Origin: Nocardioides sp. PD653-B2
Lineage (GTDB): Bacteria > Actinomycetota > Actinomycetes > Propionibacteriales > Nocardioidaceae
Length of the DNA stretch: 64,000 nucleotides
Direction of reading: 5' to 3'
NCBI RefSeq assembly: GCF_002117935.1
Contig: NZ_BDJE01000011.1
Span: 187,224-251,223 of the forward strand
Shown: positions 37,990 through 46,737 of the stretch, one piece after another
Numbering within the stretch: position 1 is the first letter of the stretch
Layout of the letters: each line of letters starts with the position of its first letter
Position numbers and translations under genes: made by a program
The notes under the pieces: generated by a model
Told to the model about the DNA's origin: nothing
Database searches by the model: none
What the model saw: the letters and a program-made list of their open reading frames with translations, nothing else

Positions 37990-39041
37990 GGAGTCATCGT
38001 CTCAGGCCCGGCCGCCAGCCACCGGTCGACGTCGGTGGTGATCGCGGCCTTCACGTCGTCCGGCGCCCGGGAGGCGCGCACCGACATCCGGGCCAGCTCG
38101 GCCAGCTGGGCGTCGTCGAGCTCGTGCGCGGCGCGCATCGTGGCGTACTGCCCGGCCAGCCGGGAGCCGAAGAGCAGCGGGTCGTCGGCGCCGAGGGCGA
38201 CCGTGGCGCCCGCAGCCAGCAGCGTGGGCAGCGGCACCGACGTCAGGTCGGAGTAGACGCCGAGCGCGACGTTCGAGACCGGGCAGACCTCCAGCGCGAC
38301 ACCGGCCTCGACGATGCGGTCGAGGAGCGCGGGGTCCTCGGCGGCGCGGACGCCGTGGCCCAGGCGGTCGGCGTGGAGGGCGTCGAGGCAGAGCCGGATG
38401 TGCTCCGGACCGCGCAGCTCGCCGCCGTGCGGGGTCAGCAGCAGGCCGGCGCGCTCCGCGATCCGGAAGGCGCCCGCGAAGTCGGCGGTGCTCCCGCGCC
38501 GCTCGTCGTTGGACAGCCCGAAGCCGACCACCCCGCGCCCGGCGTACTGGCCGGCCAGCCGGGCCAGGGTGCGGGCGTCGAGGGGGTGCCGGGTGCGGTT
38601 CGCCGCGATGACGACCGCCATCCCGAGCCCGGTCCCGGCCGAGGCGTCGCGGACCGCGTCGAGCACCAGGTCGGTGAAGGCCGTGATCCCGCCGAACCTC
38701 GCGCCGTACCCGCTGGGGTCCACCTGGATCTCCAGCCACCGGCCGCCGTCGCGGACGTCGTCCTCGGCGGCCTCACGCACCAGCCGGCGCACGTCGTCCT
38801 CCGTGCGCAGCACCGAGCGGGCGACGTCGTAGAGCCGCTGGAAGCGGAACCAGCCCTTCTCGTCGGCCGCCGAGAGCACCGGCGGCCACTCGGTGACGAG
38901 CTGGTCGGGCAGCGAGATCCCGTCCCGGTCGGCGAGCTCGAGCAGCGTGGCGTGCCGCATCGACCCGGTGAAGTGCAGGTGCAGGTGCGCCTTCGGGAGC
39001 TGGTGAAGGGACCTGCTGGCGGTCGAGCCCGGCGCGACCAC
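37986..39041 (-). CDS. add: Adenosine deaminase family protein
   Basis: 351 residues, metal-dependent amidohydrolase fold. The metal-binding HLHLHFTGSMRHATLLELA is near residue 18; further motifs are GFGLSNDERRG, LLLTPHGGELRGPEHIRLCLDALHADRLGHGVRA with the catalytic His/Glu, and ALGADDPLLFGS with the Asp pair. It converts adenosine (or a related purine) to inosine. The first motif is HFTG instead of the classical HLDG, so specificity for adenosine is likely but not certain. The GTG start directly abuts the aspC stop. Confidence 0.88.
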   Translation of the reverse strand: MVAPGSTASRSLHQLPKAHLHLHFTGSMRHATLLELADRDGISLPDQLVTEWPPVLSAADEKGWFRFQRLYDVARSVLRTEDDVRRLVREAAEDDVRDGGRWLEIQVDPSGYGARFGGITAFTDLVLDAVRDASAGTGLGMAVVIAANRTRHPLDARTLARLAGQYAGRGVVGFGLSNDERRGSTADFAGAFRIAERAGLLLTPHGGELRGPEHIRLCLDALHADRLGHGVRAAEDPALLDRIVEAGVALEVCPVSNVALGVYSDLTSVPLPTLLAAGATVALGADDPLLFGSRLAGQYATMRAAHELDDAQLAELARMSVRASRAPDDVKAAITTDVDRWLAAGPETMTP

Positions 39042-40259
39042 TCAGGCGAAGAGCTTCTGGAGCCGGGTGATCCCCTCGACGATGTCGTCGTCGCCGAGCG
39101 CGTAGGAGAAGCGCAGGTAGCCGGGGGAGCCGAACGCCTCACCGGGCACGACTGCGACCTCGACCTGGTCGAGGATGTACTCCGAGAGCTGCGCGGACGT
39201 CTCGATCAGGGTGCCGTCGTACTCCTTGCCCAGCAGCCCCTTCACCGACGGGTAGGCGTAGAACGCGCCACCCGGCATCGGGCAGACGACGCCGTCGATC
39301 TCGTTGAGCATCGACACGATCGTCTTGCGACGCCGGTCGAAGGCGGTCTTCATCTTCTCGACGGCGGTGAGGTCGCCCTCGAGCGCGGCGAGCGCGGCCC
39401 GCTGCGAGACGTTGGCGACGTTGGACGTCGCGTGCGACTGCAGGTTGGTGGCGGCCTTCACCAGGTCCTTCGGCCCGATCATCCAGCCGACGCGCCAGCC
39501 GGTCATCGCGTAGGTCTTCGCGACGCCGTTCACGACGACGGTGTTGTCGGCGAGGAACGGGCACAGCACCGGCATCGAGCCGGTCTCGATGCCGTCGTAC
39601 ACGAGGTGCTCGTAGATCTCGTCGGTCAGCACCCAGAGGTCGTGGTCCTCGACCCACCGGCCGATGGCCCGGATCTCGTCGGAGGTGTAGACGGCCCCGG
39701 TCGGGTTCGAGGGGGAGACGAAGAGCAGCACCTTGGTCTTGTCGGTGCGGGCGGCCTCGAGCTGGTCGACGGTGACCTTGTAGTCCTGGGTCTCGTCGGC
39801 CAGCACCTCGACGGCGGTGCCGCCGGCGAGCTGGATCGCCTCGGGGTACGTCGTCCAGTACGGCGCCGGCACGATCACCTCGTCGCCCGGGTCGAGCATC
39901 GCGGCGAACGCCGCGTAGATGGCCTGCTTGCCGCCGTTGGTGACCAGCACCTGGGCCGGCTCGATCTCGTAGCCGCTGTCGCGCTTGGTCTTGGCCGCGA
40001 TCGCCTTCTTGAGCTCGGGCAGGCCCCCGGCAGGCGTGTAGCGGTGGTTCTTCGGGTCGCGGCAGGCCTCGACGGCGGCCTCGACGATGTAGTCGGGCGT
40101 CGCGAAGTCGGGCTCGCCGGCGCCGAACCCGATCACGGGTCGACCCTCGGCCTTGAGCGCCTTGGCCTTCGCATCGACCTTGAGCGTGGCGGACTCGGCG
40201 ATGGCGCCGATCCGTTCGGAGACGCGTCGGGTGCGGGGCGTGGTCTCGGCTGAGGTCAT
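39042..40259 (-). CDS. aspC: Pyridoxal phosphate-dependent aminotransferase (aspartate type)
   Basis: 405 residues, class I/II fold type [20 protein letters not shown] lies near residue 47, the ligand-binding [11 protein letters not shown] near 215, and the PLP lysine in [21 protein letters not shown] near 255. It transfers amino groups between aspartate and 2-oxoglutarate. The ATG at 40259 follows TACGAT by six bases, a leaderless promoter. It is the first gene of aspC-add-DUF4190-DUF4190 and is divergent from tRNA-Trp and secE, a neighbourhood common in Streptomyces-like genomes. Confidence 0.93.
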   Translation of the reverse strand: MTSAETTPRTRRVSERIGAIAESATLKVDAKAKALKAEGRPVIGFGAGEPDFATPDYIVEAAVEACRDPKNHRYTPAGGLPELKKAIAAKTKRDSGYEIEPAQVLVTNGGKQAIYAAFAAMLDPGDEVIVPAPYWTTYPEAIQLAGGTAVEVLADETQDYKVTVDQLEAARTDKTKVLLFVSPSNPTGAVYTSDEIRAIGRWVEDHDLWVLTDEIYEHLVYDGIETGSMPVLCPFLADNTVVVNGVAKTYAMTGWRVGWMIGPKDLVKAATNLQSHATSNVANVSQRAALAALEGDLTAVEKMKTAFDRRRKTIVSMLNEIDGVVCPMPGGAFYAYPSVKGLLGKEYDGTLIETSAQLSEYILDQVEVAVVPGEAFGSPGYLRFSYALGDDDIVEGITRLQKLFA

Positions 40260-40337
40260 GCGACCATCGTAGGGCGGGCCCCCGGGCCCGCGACCAGCCG
40301 GTTTCCCCACGGGTGGCGCTGCGGGATCCCAGCCGGT

Positions 40338-40368
40338 TTGGACTGGGCCTCGGTGCACCCCGTAGACT
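40338..40368 (+). promoter_or_regulatory. Candidate promoter of tRNA-Trp/secE/nusG
   Basis: TAGACT at 40363-40368 with TTGGAC 19 bases upstream. It lies about 80 bases before tRNA-Trp. The spacer is longer than ideal. The rest of the 190-base gap from aspC holds a GC palindrome near 40275 and nothing else recognised. Confidence 0.35.
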
Positions 40369-40450
40369 CCCCGTTTGGTGGATTCCCACAGGCTCAGCCC
40401 TGCCCTCGCGGTGGTGCTGGCGGCGGGGGTCATCTCGCAGCACGCTGCGA

Positions 40451-40523
40451 AGGGCACTAGCTCAACTGGCAGAGCATCGGTCTCCAAAACCGAAGGTTGG
40501 GGGTTCAAGTCCCTCGTGCCCTG
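40451..40523 (+). tRNA. tRNA-Trp (CCA)
   Basis: 73 nt. AGGGCAC pairs with GTGCCCT; discriminator G. The anticodon stem TCGGT/ACCGA encloses CTCCAAA, giving CCA. The T arm contains GGGGGTTCAAGTCCCTC. Location just upstream of secE is conserved in actinobacteria. Confidence 0.96.
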
Positions 40524-40588
40524 CAAGACGAACAGGTCGAACCCAGGCCAACGATGACCGGATGGTCGGACGAGGAGAGGTGAAGGAC

Positions 40589-40837
40589 GTGCCGGACAGC
40601 AAGGCAGTCCGTGGTTCGCGCGGAGGGAGCTCCCCGAAGCGCACCACACTCCCCGTGTTCTACCGGCAGGTGGTGGCGGAGCTCCGCAAGGTCGTCTACC
40701 CGACGCAGGAGCAGCTGGTCACCTACTTCATCGTGGTCATGGTCTTCGTCGTGTTCATGATGGCGCTGGTCTCCGCGCTGGACCTGGGCTTCGGCAAGCT
40801 CGTGTTCGCCATCTTCGCCGGCAATTCCAACACCTGA
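40589..40837 (+). CDS. secE: Preprotein translocase subunit SecE
   Basis: 82 residues. A basic, Ser/Gly-rich N-terminus leads to the SecE signature [20 protein letters not shown] and one transmembrane segment (about residues 50-73). It is part of the SecYEG channel. Among possible starts (ATG 40562, GTG 40580, GTG 40589), the last is favoured because GGAGAGG lies about eight bases upstream; the two others have no or badly spaced ribosome-binding sites. Followed by nusG. Confidence 0.93.
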   Translation: MPDSKAVRGSRGGSSPKRTTLPVFYRQVVAELRKVVYPTQEQLVTYFIVVMVFVVFMMALVSALDLGFGKLVFAIFAGNSNT

Positions 40838-40891
40838 GTCCGGCCACCCGCCGGATGACCAGAGCAGCACCCGAACGTGATGGAGCAGTAC

Positions 40892-41827
40892 GTGTCTGAG
40901 CAGGAGAACGACTCGGTCGAGACCGAGGAGACGACGACGTCCGAGACCCCGGACGCCGGGCTCGACGCGACCCTCGAGGACCAGTACGGCGAGCCGAACG
41001 ACGGCCCCGAGATCGAGGAGAACCCCCGACTCGACGTCGAGGTGACCGACGAGGACACCGACGAGGCCCTGGGTCTCGACGACACCGAGGACGGCGACGC
41101 GCACAGCCTCGACCTCAGCGCCATCGAGGGCGACGAGGGCCCGGACGCCGGCTCTGCCGACGACGAGGCCGACGACGAGGCCGATGACGAGGCCGACGAC
41201 AACGACCCGCTCGAGGTCTTCCGCCGTGAGCTGTGGGCGAAGCCGGGCGACTGGTTCGTCGTGCACACCTACTCCGGCATGGAGAACAGGGTGAAGTCGA
41301 ACCTCGAGAACCGCATCATCTCCCTCAACATGGAGGACTACATCCACGAGATCGTGGTCCCCACCGAGGAGGTCGCGGAGATCAAGAACGGCCAGCGCAA
41401 GATGGTCCGCCGGACCGTCCTGCCGGGCTACGTCCTGGTCCGCATGGACCTGACCGACGAGTCCTGGGCCGCGGTCCGGCACACCCCGTCCGTGACCGGC
41501 TTCGTCGGCCACAGCCACCAGCCCGTGCCGCTGTCGATGTCCGAGGTCGAGAACATGCTCGCCCCCGCCGTCGTCGCCCGCGCCGAGGCCGAGGCCGTGG
41601 CCGCCGGCACGTCGACCGGCTCCAGCACCACCGCGGCGAAGAAGCCCGTCGAGGTCGCCGACTTCGACGTGTCCGACTCGGTCATGGTCGTCGACGGTCC
41701 GTTCGCCACGCTGCACGCGACCATCACCGAGATCAACGCGGAGTCCCAGCGGGTCAAGGCCCTCGTGGAGATCTTCGGCCGGGAGACCCCGGTCGAGCTG
41801 AGCTTCAGCCAGATCCAGCGCGTCTGA
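40892..41827 (+). CDS. nusG: Transcription termination/antitermination protein NusG
   Basis: 311 residues, longer than E. coli NusG because of an acidic, Asp/Glu-rich disordered N-terminal extension of about 110 residues. Then come the NGN domain ([26 protein letters not shown] onward) and a C-terminal KOW domain ([15 protein letters not shown] and [18 protein letters not shown]). It links RNA polymerase to Rho and the ribosome. GTG 40892 is preferred over ATG 40880, since GGAG at 40882-40885 is six bases before it and the protein begins MSEQ. Confidence 0.95.
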   Translation: MSEQENDSVETEETTTSETPDAGLDATLEDQYGEPNDGPEIEENPRLDVEVTDEDTDEALGLDDTEDGDAHSLDLSAIEGDEGPDAGSADDEADDEADDEADDNDPLEVFRRELWAKPGDWFVVHTYSGMENRVKSNLENRIISLNMEDYIHEIVVPTEEVAEIKNGQRKMVRRTVLPGYVLVRMDLTDESWAAVRHTPSVTGFVGHSHQPVPLSMSEVENMLAPAVVARAEAEAVAAGTSTGSSTTAAKKPVEVADFDVSDSVMVVDGPFATLHATITEINAESQRVKALVEIFGRETPVELSFSQIQRV

Positions 41828-41869
41828 GCGCAGCGGCACCGCGACCAAGGAGCGGGGGCCGACCGGCGT

Positions 41870-41895
41870 ATCGAGATCCAGAGGATCCCGATTTT
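41870..41895 (+). terminator. Terminator-like hairpin between nusG and rplK
   Basis: ATCGAGATCC-AGA-GGATCCCGAT with one mismatch, followed by TTT. It may partly separate secE-nusG from rplKA. A -10-like TAGGTT (41925) or CACAAT (41916) lies just downstream. The remaining 184-base gap shows nothing else. Confidence 0.5.
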
Positions 41896-42011
41896 GCGTC
41901 CCGGCTCGACCGCAGCACAATAGTTAGGTTGCCCAGGCAACGCACACGGTGGCAGAGGGCGTCCGACGACCCCCTCGTCATGACCACGAGACAGAAAGAG
42001 ACACCAGAGAC

Positions 42012-42446
42012 ATGCCTCCCAAGAAGAAGATCGCTGCGCTCGTCAAGGTGCAGCTTCAGGCCGGGGCAGCCACTCCCGCTCCGCCCGTCGGTACCGCCCT
42101 CGGTCCGCACGGCGTGAACATCATGGAGTTCTGCAAGGCCTACAACGCGCAGACCGAGTCGATGCGCGGCAACGTCATCCCCGTCGAGATCACCATCTAC
42201 GAGGACCGTTCGTTCACGTTCATCACCAAGACCCCGCCGGCCGCCGAGCTGATCAAGAAGGCTGCCGGTCTGAGCAAGGGCTCGGGCGTGCCGCACAAGG
42301 ACAAGGTCGGCAAGCTGACCCGCGACCAGGTGCGTGACATCGCCACGACCAAGCTCCCCGACCTCAATGCCAACGACATCGAGGCCGCCATGAAGATCGT
42401 CGAGGGCACCGCCCGCTCGATGGGTGTCACCACCCCGAACGACTGA
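42012..42446 (+). CDS. rplK: 50S ribosomal protein L11
   Basis: 144 residues, full length. [45 protein letters not shown] is the conserved N-terminal domain; the C-terminal rRNA-binding domain contains ARDIA-like [32 protein letters not shown]. It binds 23S rRNA at the GTPase centre and is needed for the stringent response. It is followed after 79 bases by rplA. Confidence 0.97.
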   Translation: MPPKKKIAALVKVQLQAGAATPAPPVGTALGPHGVNIMEFCKAYNAQTESMRGNVIPVEITIYEDRSFTFITKTPPAAELIKKAAGLSKGSGVPHKDKVGKLTRDQVRDIATTKLPDLNANDIEAAMKIVEGTARSMGVTTPND

Positions 42447-42525
42447 CCTTCCTCCCGCAACACGTGGCAGGGCCGCGCTGGCCCACCTGACCACACCTGG
42501 CACTGAAGAAACGAGAGAACCAGAC

Positions 42526-43248
42526 ATGCAGCGCAGCAAGACATACCGCGCGGCGGCAGACACGTTCGACAAGGACGAGCTGTACGCCCCGCTGGCCGCG
42601 ATCAAGATCGCGAAGAACTCCAGCAAGAAGAAGTTCGACGAGACCGTGGACGTCGTCATGCGTCTCGGCGTCGACCCCCGCAAGGCGGACCAGATGGTGC
42701 GCGGCACCGTCAACCTGCCCCACGGCACCGGCAAGACCGCCCGCGTCCTCGTGTTCGCGAACGGCGACAAGGCCGACGCCGCCCGTGAGGCCGGCGCCGA
42801 CGTCGTCGGTGGCGATGAGCTGATCGAGAAGGTCAACGGCGGCTGGCTCGACTTCGACGCCGTCGTCGCGACCCCCGACATGATGGGCAAGGTCGGCCGC
42901 CTCGGCCGCGTGCTCGGCCCGCGCGGCCTCATGCCGAACCCGAAGACGGGCACCGTGACGCCGGACGTGGCCAAGGCCGTGACCGACATCAAGGGCGGCA
43001 AGATCGAGTTCCGCGTGGACCGCCACGCCAACCTGCACTTCATCATCGGCAAGGCGTCCTTCTCCGAGACCCAGCTCGCGGAGAACTACGCCTCGGCGCT
43101 CGAGGAGATCCTGCGGCTCAAGCCGGCCAGCTCCAAGGGCCGCTACCTCCGCAAGGTGACGGTCTCGACGACCATGGGCCCCGGCGTCCAGGTCGACCCG
43201 AACCGCACCAAGAACGTCGCGCTCGAGGACGAGAACGCCCCCGCCTGA
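42526..43248 (+). CDS. rplA: 50S ribosomal protein L1
   Basis: 240 residues, full length. [24 protein letters not shown] at the start, the [31 protein letters not shown] segment, and the L1 signature [20 protein letters not shown]. Binds the L1 stalk and can repress its own operon in other bacteria. It is followed by a strong terminator hairpin at 43264. Confidence 0.97.
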   Translation: MQRSKTYRAAADTFDKDELYAPLAAIKIAKNSSKKKFDETVDVVMRLGVDPRKADQMVRGTVNLPHGTGKTARVLVFANGDKADAAREAGADVVGGDELIEKVNGGWLDFDAVVATPDMMGKVGRLGRVLGPRGLMPNPKTGTVTPDVAKAVTDIKGGKIEFRVDRHANLHFIIGKASFSETQLAENYASALEEILRLKPASSKGRYLRKVTVSTTMGPGVQVDPNRTKNVALEDENAPA

Positions 43249-43263
43249 TCAAGCGCCGTACGT

Positions 43264-43293
43264 CGACCCGCCCGAGAGCATTCGGGCGGGTCG
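43264..43293 (+). terminator. Terminator hairpin after rplA
   Basis: 12-bp perfect stem CGACCCGCCCGA / TCGGGCGGGTCG with the loop GAGCAT, then ATGTCGATTTGG. The CGGGTCGATGTC end is identical to part of the rpmG terminator. The rplJ promoter starts just beyond it. Confidence 0.75.
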
Positions 43294-43301
43294 ATGTCGA
43301 T

Positions 43302-43330
43302 TTGGCGAACCGTCCGGGTCGCCGTACTGT
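43302..43330 (+). promoter_or_regulatory. Promoter of rplJ-rplL
   Basis: TTGGCG (43302-43307), exactly 17 bases, TACTGT (43325-43330). It lies just after the rplA terminator and about 195 bases before rplJ, leaving a long leader. Confidence 0.6.
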
Positions 43331-43339
43331 TTCCCCTGA

Positions 43340-43525
43340 AACCAGAGACCGCCGGTTGTCGTGTCGCATCAGCGTCATGACCGAAGGCCCGTAGAGATGC
43401 GGACGACCTGCGCAGGTGTCAGAGCAGGATCCATCGGATCATCCAACGCCCTGAGCATCTGTGCTCGGGGCGTTCGTCTTTCTCCGGGGCCCCCTTCGCG
43501 GCGGTCGACCACCGGAAGGAGACCC
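43340..43525 (+). promoter_or_regulatory. Ribosomal protein L10 leader region
   Basis: About 185 bases of untranslated leader between the rplJ promoter and start. It ends with a 12-bp hairpin, AACGCCCTGAGC / GCTCGGGGCGTT (43445-43474), followed by CGTCTTTCTCC, then the ribosome-binding site. L10 leaders in many bacteria bind the L10-L12 complex for autoregulation; this region has the right place and size, but covariation was not checked. Confidence 0.5.
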
Positions 43526-44227
43526 ATGGCGCGGGCAGACAGGCAGGCGGCCGTCGCGGAGATCGTTGACTCGTTCAACGACGCCGACGGTGCCGTGCTG
43601 ACCGACTACCGCGGGCTCACCGTGAAGCAGCTGCAGGACCTGCGGCGCTCCCTCGGTGCGAACGCCAACTACGCCGTGGTCAAGAACACGCTGGCCAAGA
43701 TCGCCGCCAATGAGGTGGGCATCAGTGGCTTCGACGACCTGCTGACCGGTCCGACCGCCATCGCCTTCATCAACGGCGACGTGGTCGAGGCGGCCAAGGG
43801 TCTGCGTGACTTTGCCAAGGCAAACCCCGCCCTGATCATCAAGGGCGGCGTCCTCGACGGCAGCATCCTGGACGCGAAGGAGGTCGCCAAGCTGGCCGAC
43901 CTCGAGTCGCGCGAGGTGCTGATGGGCAAGCTGGCCGGCGCGATGCTCGCGTCGCTCAGCCAGGCCGTCTACCTGCTCAACGCTCCTCTCGCCCAGGCCG
44001 CCCGTCTCGCGGGTGCGCTGCAGGCGAAGGCCGAGCAGGACCCCTCGATCCTCGCAGGTGGTGCTTCCCAGGACTCCAGTACTGGGCCGGTCGCCGCCGA
44101 GGAGGCCCCGGTCGCCGAGACCGAGGCCCCCGCTGACGAGGCTCCCGCGGCCGAGGAGGCTCCCGTCGAGGAAGCTCCCGCGGCCGAGGCCGAGACCTCC
44201 GATGAGGGCGAAGCCACCGAGGCCTGA
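43526..44227 (+). CDS. rplJ: 50S ribosomal protein L10
   Basis: 233 residues, against about 175 in most bacteria. The L10 body ([39 protein letters not shown], then [13 protein letters not shown]) runs to about residue 175 and is followed by an acidic Ala/Glu/Pro tail of some 55 residues with repeated EEAP-like units. It anchors L7/L12 dimers on the ribosome. Start with AAGGAG at proper spacing. Cotranscribed with rplL 88 bases downstream. Confidence 0.96.
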   Translation: MARADRQAAVAEIVDSFNDADGAVLTDYRGLTVKQLQDLRRSLGANANYAVVKNTLAKIAANEVGISGFDDLLTGPTAIAFINGDVVEAAKGLRDFAKANPALIIKGGVLDGSILDAKEVAKLADLESREVLMGKLAGAMLASLSQAVYLLNAPLAQAARLAGALQAKAEQDPSILAGGASQDSSTGPVAAEEAPVAETEAPADEAPAAEEAPVEEAPAAEAETSDEGEATEA

Positions 44228-44315
44228 GCGAGAGCTCGGACCGACGTAACCAACCACCTGAAACCCGGCTCGGGCGCAGTCGCGCCAGGGCCACCGAACG
44301 GAAGGAACCGCCATC

Positions 44316-44708
44316 ATGGCGAAGCTCACCACCGACGAGCTGCTCGACGCGTTCAAGGAGATGACCCTCATTGAGCTGAGCGAGTTCGTGAAGCAGTTCG
44401 AGGACACCTTCGGCGTGACCGCTGCTGCTCCTGTTGCCGTTGCTGCCGCCCCCGCCGCCGGCGGCGGCGCCGCCGCTGGCGACGACGCTGCCGAGCAGGA
44501 CGAGTTCGACGTCGTCCTCGAGGCCGCCGGCGACAAGAAGATCAACGTCATCAAGGAGGTGCGCGCTCTCACCTCCCTCGGTCTCAAGGAGGCCAAGGAC
44601 CTGGTGGAGTCCGCCCCCAAGGCGATCCTCGAGAAGGTCGACAAGGCTGCCGCCGAGAAGGCGAAGGAAGCCCTCGAGGGCGCCGGCGCCACCGTCACCG
44701 TCAAGTGA
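44316..44708 (+). CDS. rplL: 50S ribosomal protein L7/L12
   Basis: 130 residues. N-terminal dimerisation domain [30 protein letters not shown], an Ala/Gly hinge (about residues 37-57), and the C-terminal factor-binding domain with [36 protein letters not shown]. Preceded by GGAAGGA. Followed by a strong terminator at 44732. Confidence 0.98.
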   Translation: MAKLTTDELLDAFKEMTLIELSEFVKQFEDTFGVTAAAPVAVAAAPAAGGGAAAGDDAAEQDEFDVVLEAAGDKKINVIKEVRALTSLGLKEAKDLVESAPKAILEKVDKAAAEKAKEALEGAGATVTVK

Positions 44709-44731
44709 CCTCTCGGCACTGAAGCACGCCT

Positions 44732-44770
44732 CACGAGGGGCGGCCACCCATCGGGTGGCCGCCCCTCGTG
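44732..44770 (+). terminator. Terminator after rplL
   Basis: 18-bp perfect stem from CACGAGGGGCGGCCACCC with a three-base loop, followed by CCATTTCG. The best intrinsic terminator in the window. It separates ribosomal genes from the mce operon. Confidence 0.85.
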
Positions 44771-44799
44771 CCATTTCGCGGCCCCGCGTACAGTGCCCC

Positions 44800-44853
44800 A
44801 GGTCACACCGGTCCAGATGACCTCCGCCGGGAGGTGTAGGTCACGTGGGTGAC
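44800..44853. promoter_or_regulatory. GGTCAC half-site cluster upstream of mce
   Basis: Inverted repeat AGGTCA-N12-TGACCT at 44800-44823 and a second palindrome GTCAC-GTGG-GTGAC at 44840-44853, which overlaps the proposed -35. A further TGACC lies near 44881. These look like sites for a dimeric regulator of the mce genes. The same half-site occurs in the palindrome before glcB. Confidence 0.45.
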
Positions 44854-44877
44854 GGGAAAGAAACCCGCGCGTAACTT
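44849..44877 (+). promoter_or_regulatory. Candidate mce operon promoter
   Basis: GTGACG at 44849-44854, 17 bases, TAACTT at 44872-44877, about 110 bases before mceG. The remainder of the leader has no clear structure. Confidence 0.4.
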
Positions 44878-44986
44878 CGTGACCGACATCGCGTTGTTAC
44901 CGGCTAGTGGGAGACGGGCCAGGTGTCAGGCGCGCCCGGCGGGGATCCGGAGCGCGTGCGGTGACGATGGAGGGGCAGGACAGCTC

Positions 44987-45940
44987 ATGGGTGTGGAGAT
45001 CAAGGTCGACAACCTCAGCAAGTCGTTCGGCAAGCAGCTCATCTGGGGTGATGTCAGCCTGACGATCCCGGCCGGCGAGGTCTCGGTCATGCTCGGCCCG
45101 TCCGGCACCGGCAAGTCCGTCTTCCTCAAGGCCCTGATCGGCCTGCTCAAGCCCGACACCGGCTCGATCCTCATCGAGGGCACCGACATCGCCAGCTGCT
45201 CGGAGAAGGATCTCTACGCGATCCGCAAGCTGTTCGGCGTGCTGTTCCAGGACGGCGCGATGTTCGGCTCGATGAACCTCTTCGACAACGTCGCCTTCCC
45301 GCTGCGCGAGCACACGAAGAAGACCGAGTCCCAGATCCGGGACGTGGTCATGGAGAAGATGGACCTGGTCGGCCTGATCGGCGCCGAGGACAAGCTGCCC
45401 GGCGAGATCTCGGGCGGCATGCGCAAGCGCGCGGGACTCGCCCGCGCGCTGGTCCTCGACCCGGAGATCCTGCTGATCGACGAGCCCGACTCCGGCCTCG
45501 ACCCGGTGCGCACGTCGTTCATCAACCAGCTCTTCATCGACCTCAACGCCCAGATCGACGCGACCTTCCTGATCGTCACCCACGACATCAACACGGCGCG
45601 CACGGTGCCCGACAACATCGGGCTGCTCTACCACAAGCACCTCGCGATGTTCGGTCCGCGCGAGATGCTCCTGTCGTCCGAGGAGCCGGTCGTCCGCCAG
45701 TTCCTGAACGCGCAGACCGTGGGCCCGATCGGCATGTCCGAGGAGAAGGACGCCGACGAGCTCGAGGCCGAGAAGGACCTCGACATGCCTCCGCTGCCGC
45801 CGATCCCGCTGCAGCTCGAGCCGTCGAACGGCATCCCGCGCCGGAGCCAGCGTGAGCCCGGTGGTTGGTGCCGTGACAACGGCGTGACCCCGCCGCCCGG
45901 GTCGTTCGACCACAAGATGTCGATGACGACCGGCGGCTGA
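44987..45940 (+). CDS. mceG: Mce transporter ATP-binding protein (MceG/Mkl)
   Basis: 317 residues. Walker A is GPSGTGKS (about residues 37-44), the signature is the Mce-type ISGGMRKRAGLARALV, Walker B is ILLIDEPDSGLDPVR, and the switch is VTHDINTA. The ISGGMRKR variant and a C-terminal extension rich in Pro/Glu (from about residue 255) separate it from ordinary importers. It powers lipid or sterol import through the YrbE permeases. The ATG at 44987 has AGGA six bases upstream. First gene of the operon. Confidence 0.93.
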   Translation: MGVEIKVDNLSKSFGKQLIWGDVSLTIPAGEVSVMLGPSGTGKSVFLKALIGLLKPDTGSILIEGTDIASCSEKDLYAIRKLFGVLFQDGAMFGSMNLFDNVAFPLREHTKKTESQIRDVVMEKMDLVGLIGAEDKLPGEISGGMRKRAGLARALVLDPEILLIDEPDSGLDPVRTSFINQLFIDLNAQIDATFLIVTHDINTARTVPDNIGLLYHKHLAMFGPREMLLSSEEPVVRQFLNAQTVGPIGMSEEKDADELEAEKDLDMPPLPPIPLQLEPSNGIPRRSQREPGGWCRDNGVTPPPGSFDHKMSMTTGG

Positions 45941-45948
45941 TCACCGAC

Positions 45949-46734
45949 ATGAGTTCCATCACCGCGAGCCGGGTGCTCGCGCCGGTCGGGACCGCCGGCA
46001 AGCTCTTTGCCTTCGGTCTGGACGTCGCGCGCGGGCTCTTCAAGCGCCCCTTCCAGATGCGCGAGTTCCTCCAGCAGGCCTGGTTCATCGCCTCGGTCAC
46101 GATCATCCCGACCGCGCTCGTCGCCATCCCGTTCGGGGCCGTGATCGCGCTCCAGGTCGGTGGCCTGATCAAGCAGTTCGGCGCCCAGTCGTTCACGGGC
46201 TCCGCGGCCGTCCTCGCCGTGGTGCGCGAAGCGGGCCCGATCGCCACCTCGCTCCTGATCGCCGGCGCCGCCGGATCGGCCATCGCGGCCGACCTCGGCG
46301 CGCGCAAGATCCGCGAGGAGCTCGACGCCATGATGGTGCTCGGCATCGACCCGATCCAGCGTCTCGTGGTCCCGCGCGTGCTGGCGTGCATGCTGGTCGC
46401 CTTCTTCCTCAACGGCCTGGTCAGCGTCGTCGGCGTGGCCGGCGGCTACGTCTTCAACGTCGTCCTCCAGGACGGCACACCGGGCGCCTACCTGGCGAGC
46501 TTCACCGCGCTCGCCCAGCTGCCCGACCTCTGGCAGGGCATGGTGAAGGCCCTCGTCTTCGGCCTCATCGCCGCCGTCGTCGCCTGCTACAAGGGCATGA
46601 ACGCCGCCGGTGGTCCGAAGGGCGTCGGTGACGCCGTGAACGAGTCGGTCGTCATCTCCTTCATGCTGTTGTTCGTCGTCAACTTCGTGATGAGCGCGAT
46701 CTACATCCAGCTCGTCCCACCGAAGACGGGTTAG
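45949..46734 (+). CDS. yrbEA: MlaE/YrbE family permease A
   Basis: 261 residues with five or six hydrophobic segments. The MlaE family signature is visible: IPFGAVIALQVGGLIKQFGAQ, then VREAGPIATSLLIAGAAGSAIAADLGARKIREELDAMMVLGIDPI and the RVLACMLVAFFLNGL stretch. It is one half of the membrane channel of the Mce system. It starts nine bases after mceG and is followed three bases later by yrbEB. Confidence 0.94.
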   Translation: MSSITASRVLAPVGTAGKLFAFGLDVARGLFKRPFQMREFLQQAWFIASVTIIPTALVAIPFGAVIALQVGGLIKQFGAQSFTGSAAVLAVVREAGPIATSLLIAGAAGSAIAADLGARKIREELDAMMVLGIDPIQRLVVPRVLACMLVAFFLNGLVSVVGVAGGYVFNVVLQDGTPGAYLASFTALAQLPDLWQGMVKALVFGLIAAVVACYKGMNAAGGPKGVGDAVNESVVISFMLLFVVNFVMSAIYIQLVPPKTG

Positions 46735-46737
46735 CGG

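Noticed and set aside
40892..41230. Acidic N-terminal extension of NusG as a novel domain
   Set aside because: Acidic low-complexity extensions of NusG are common in actinobacteria; the NGN and KOW domains are normal.
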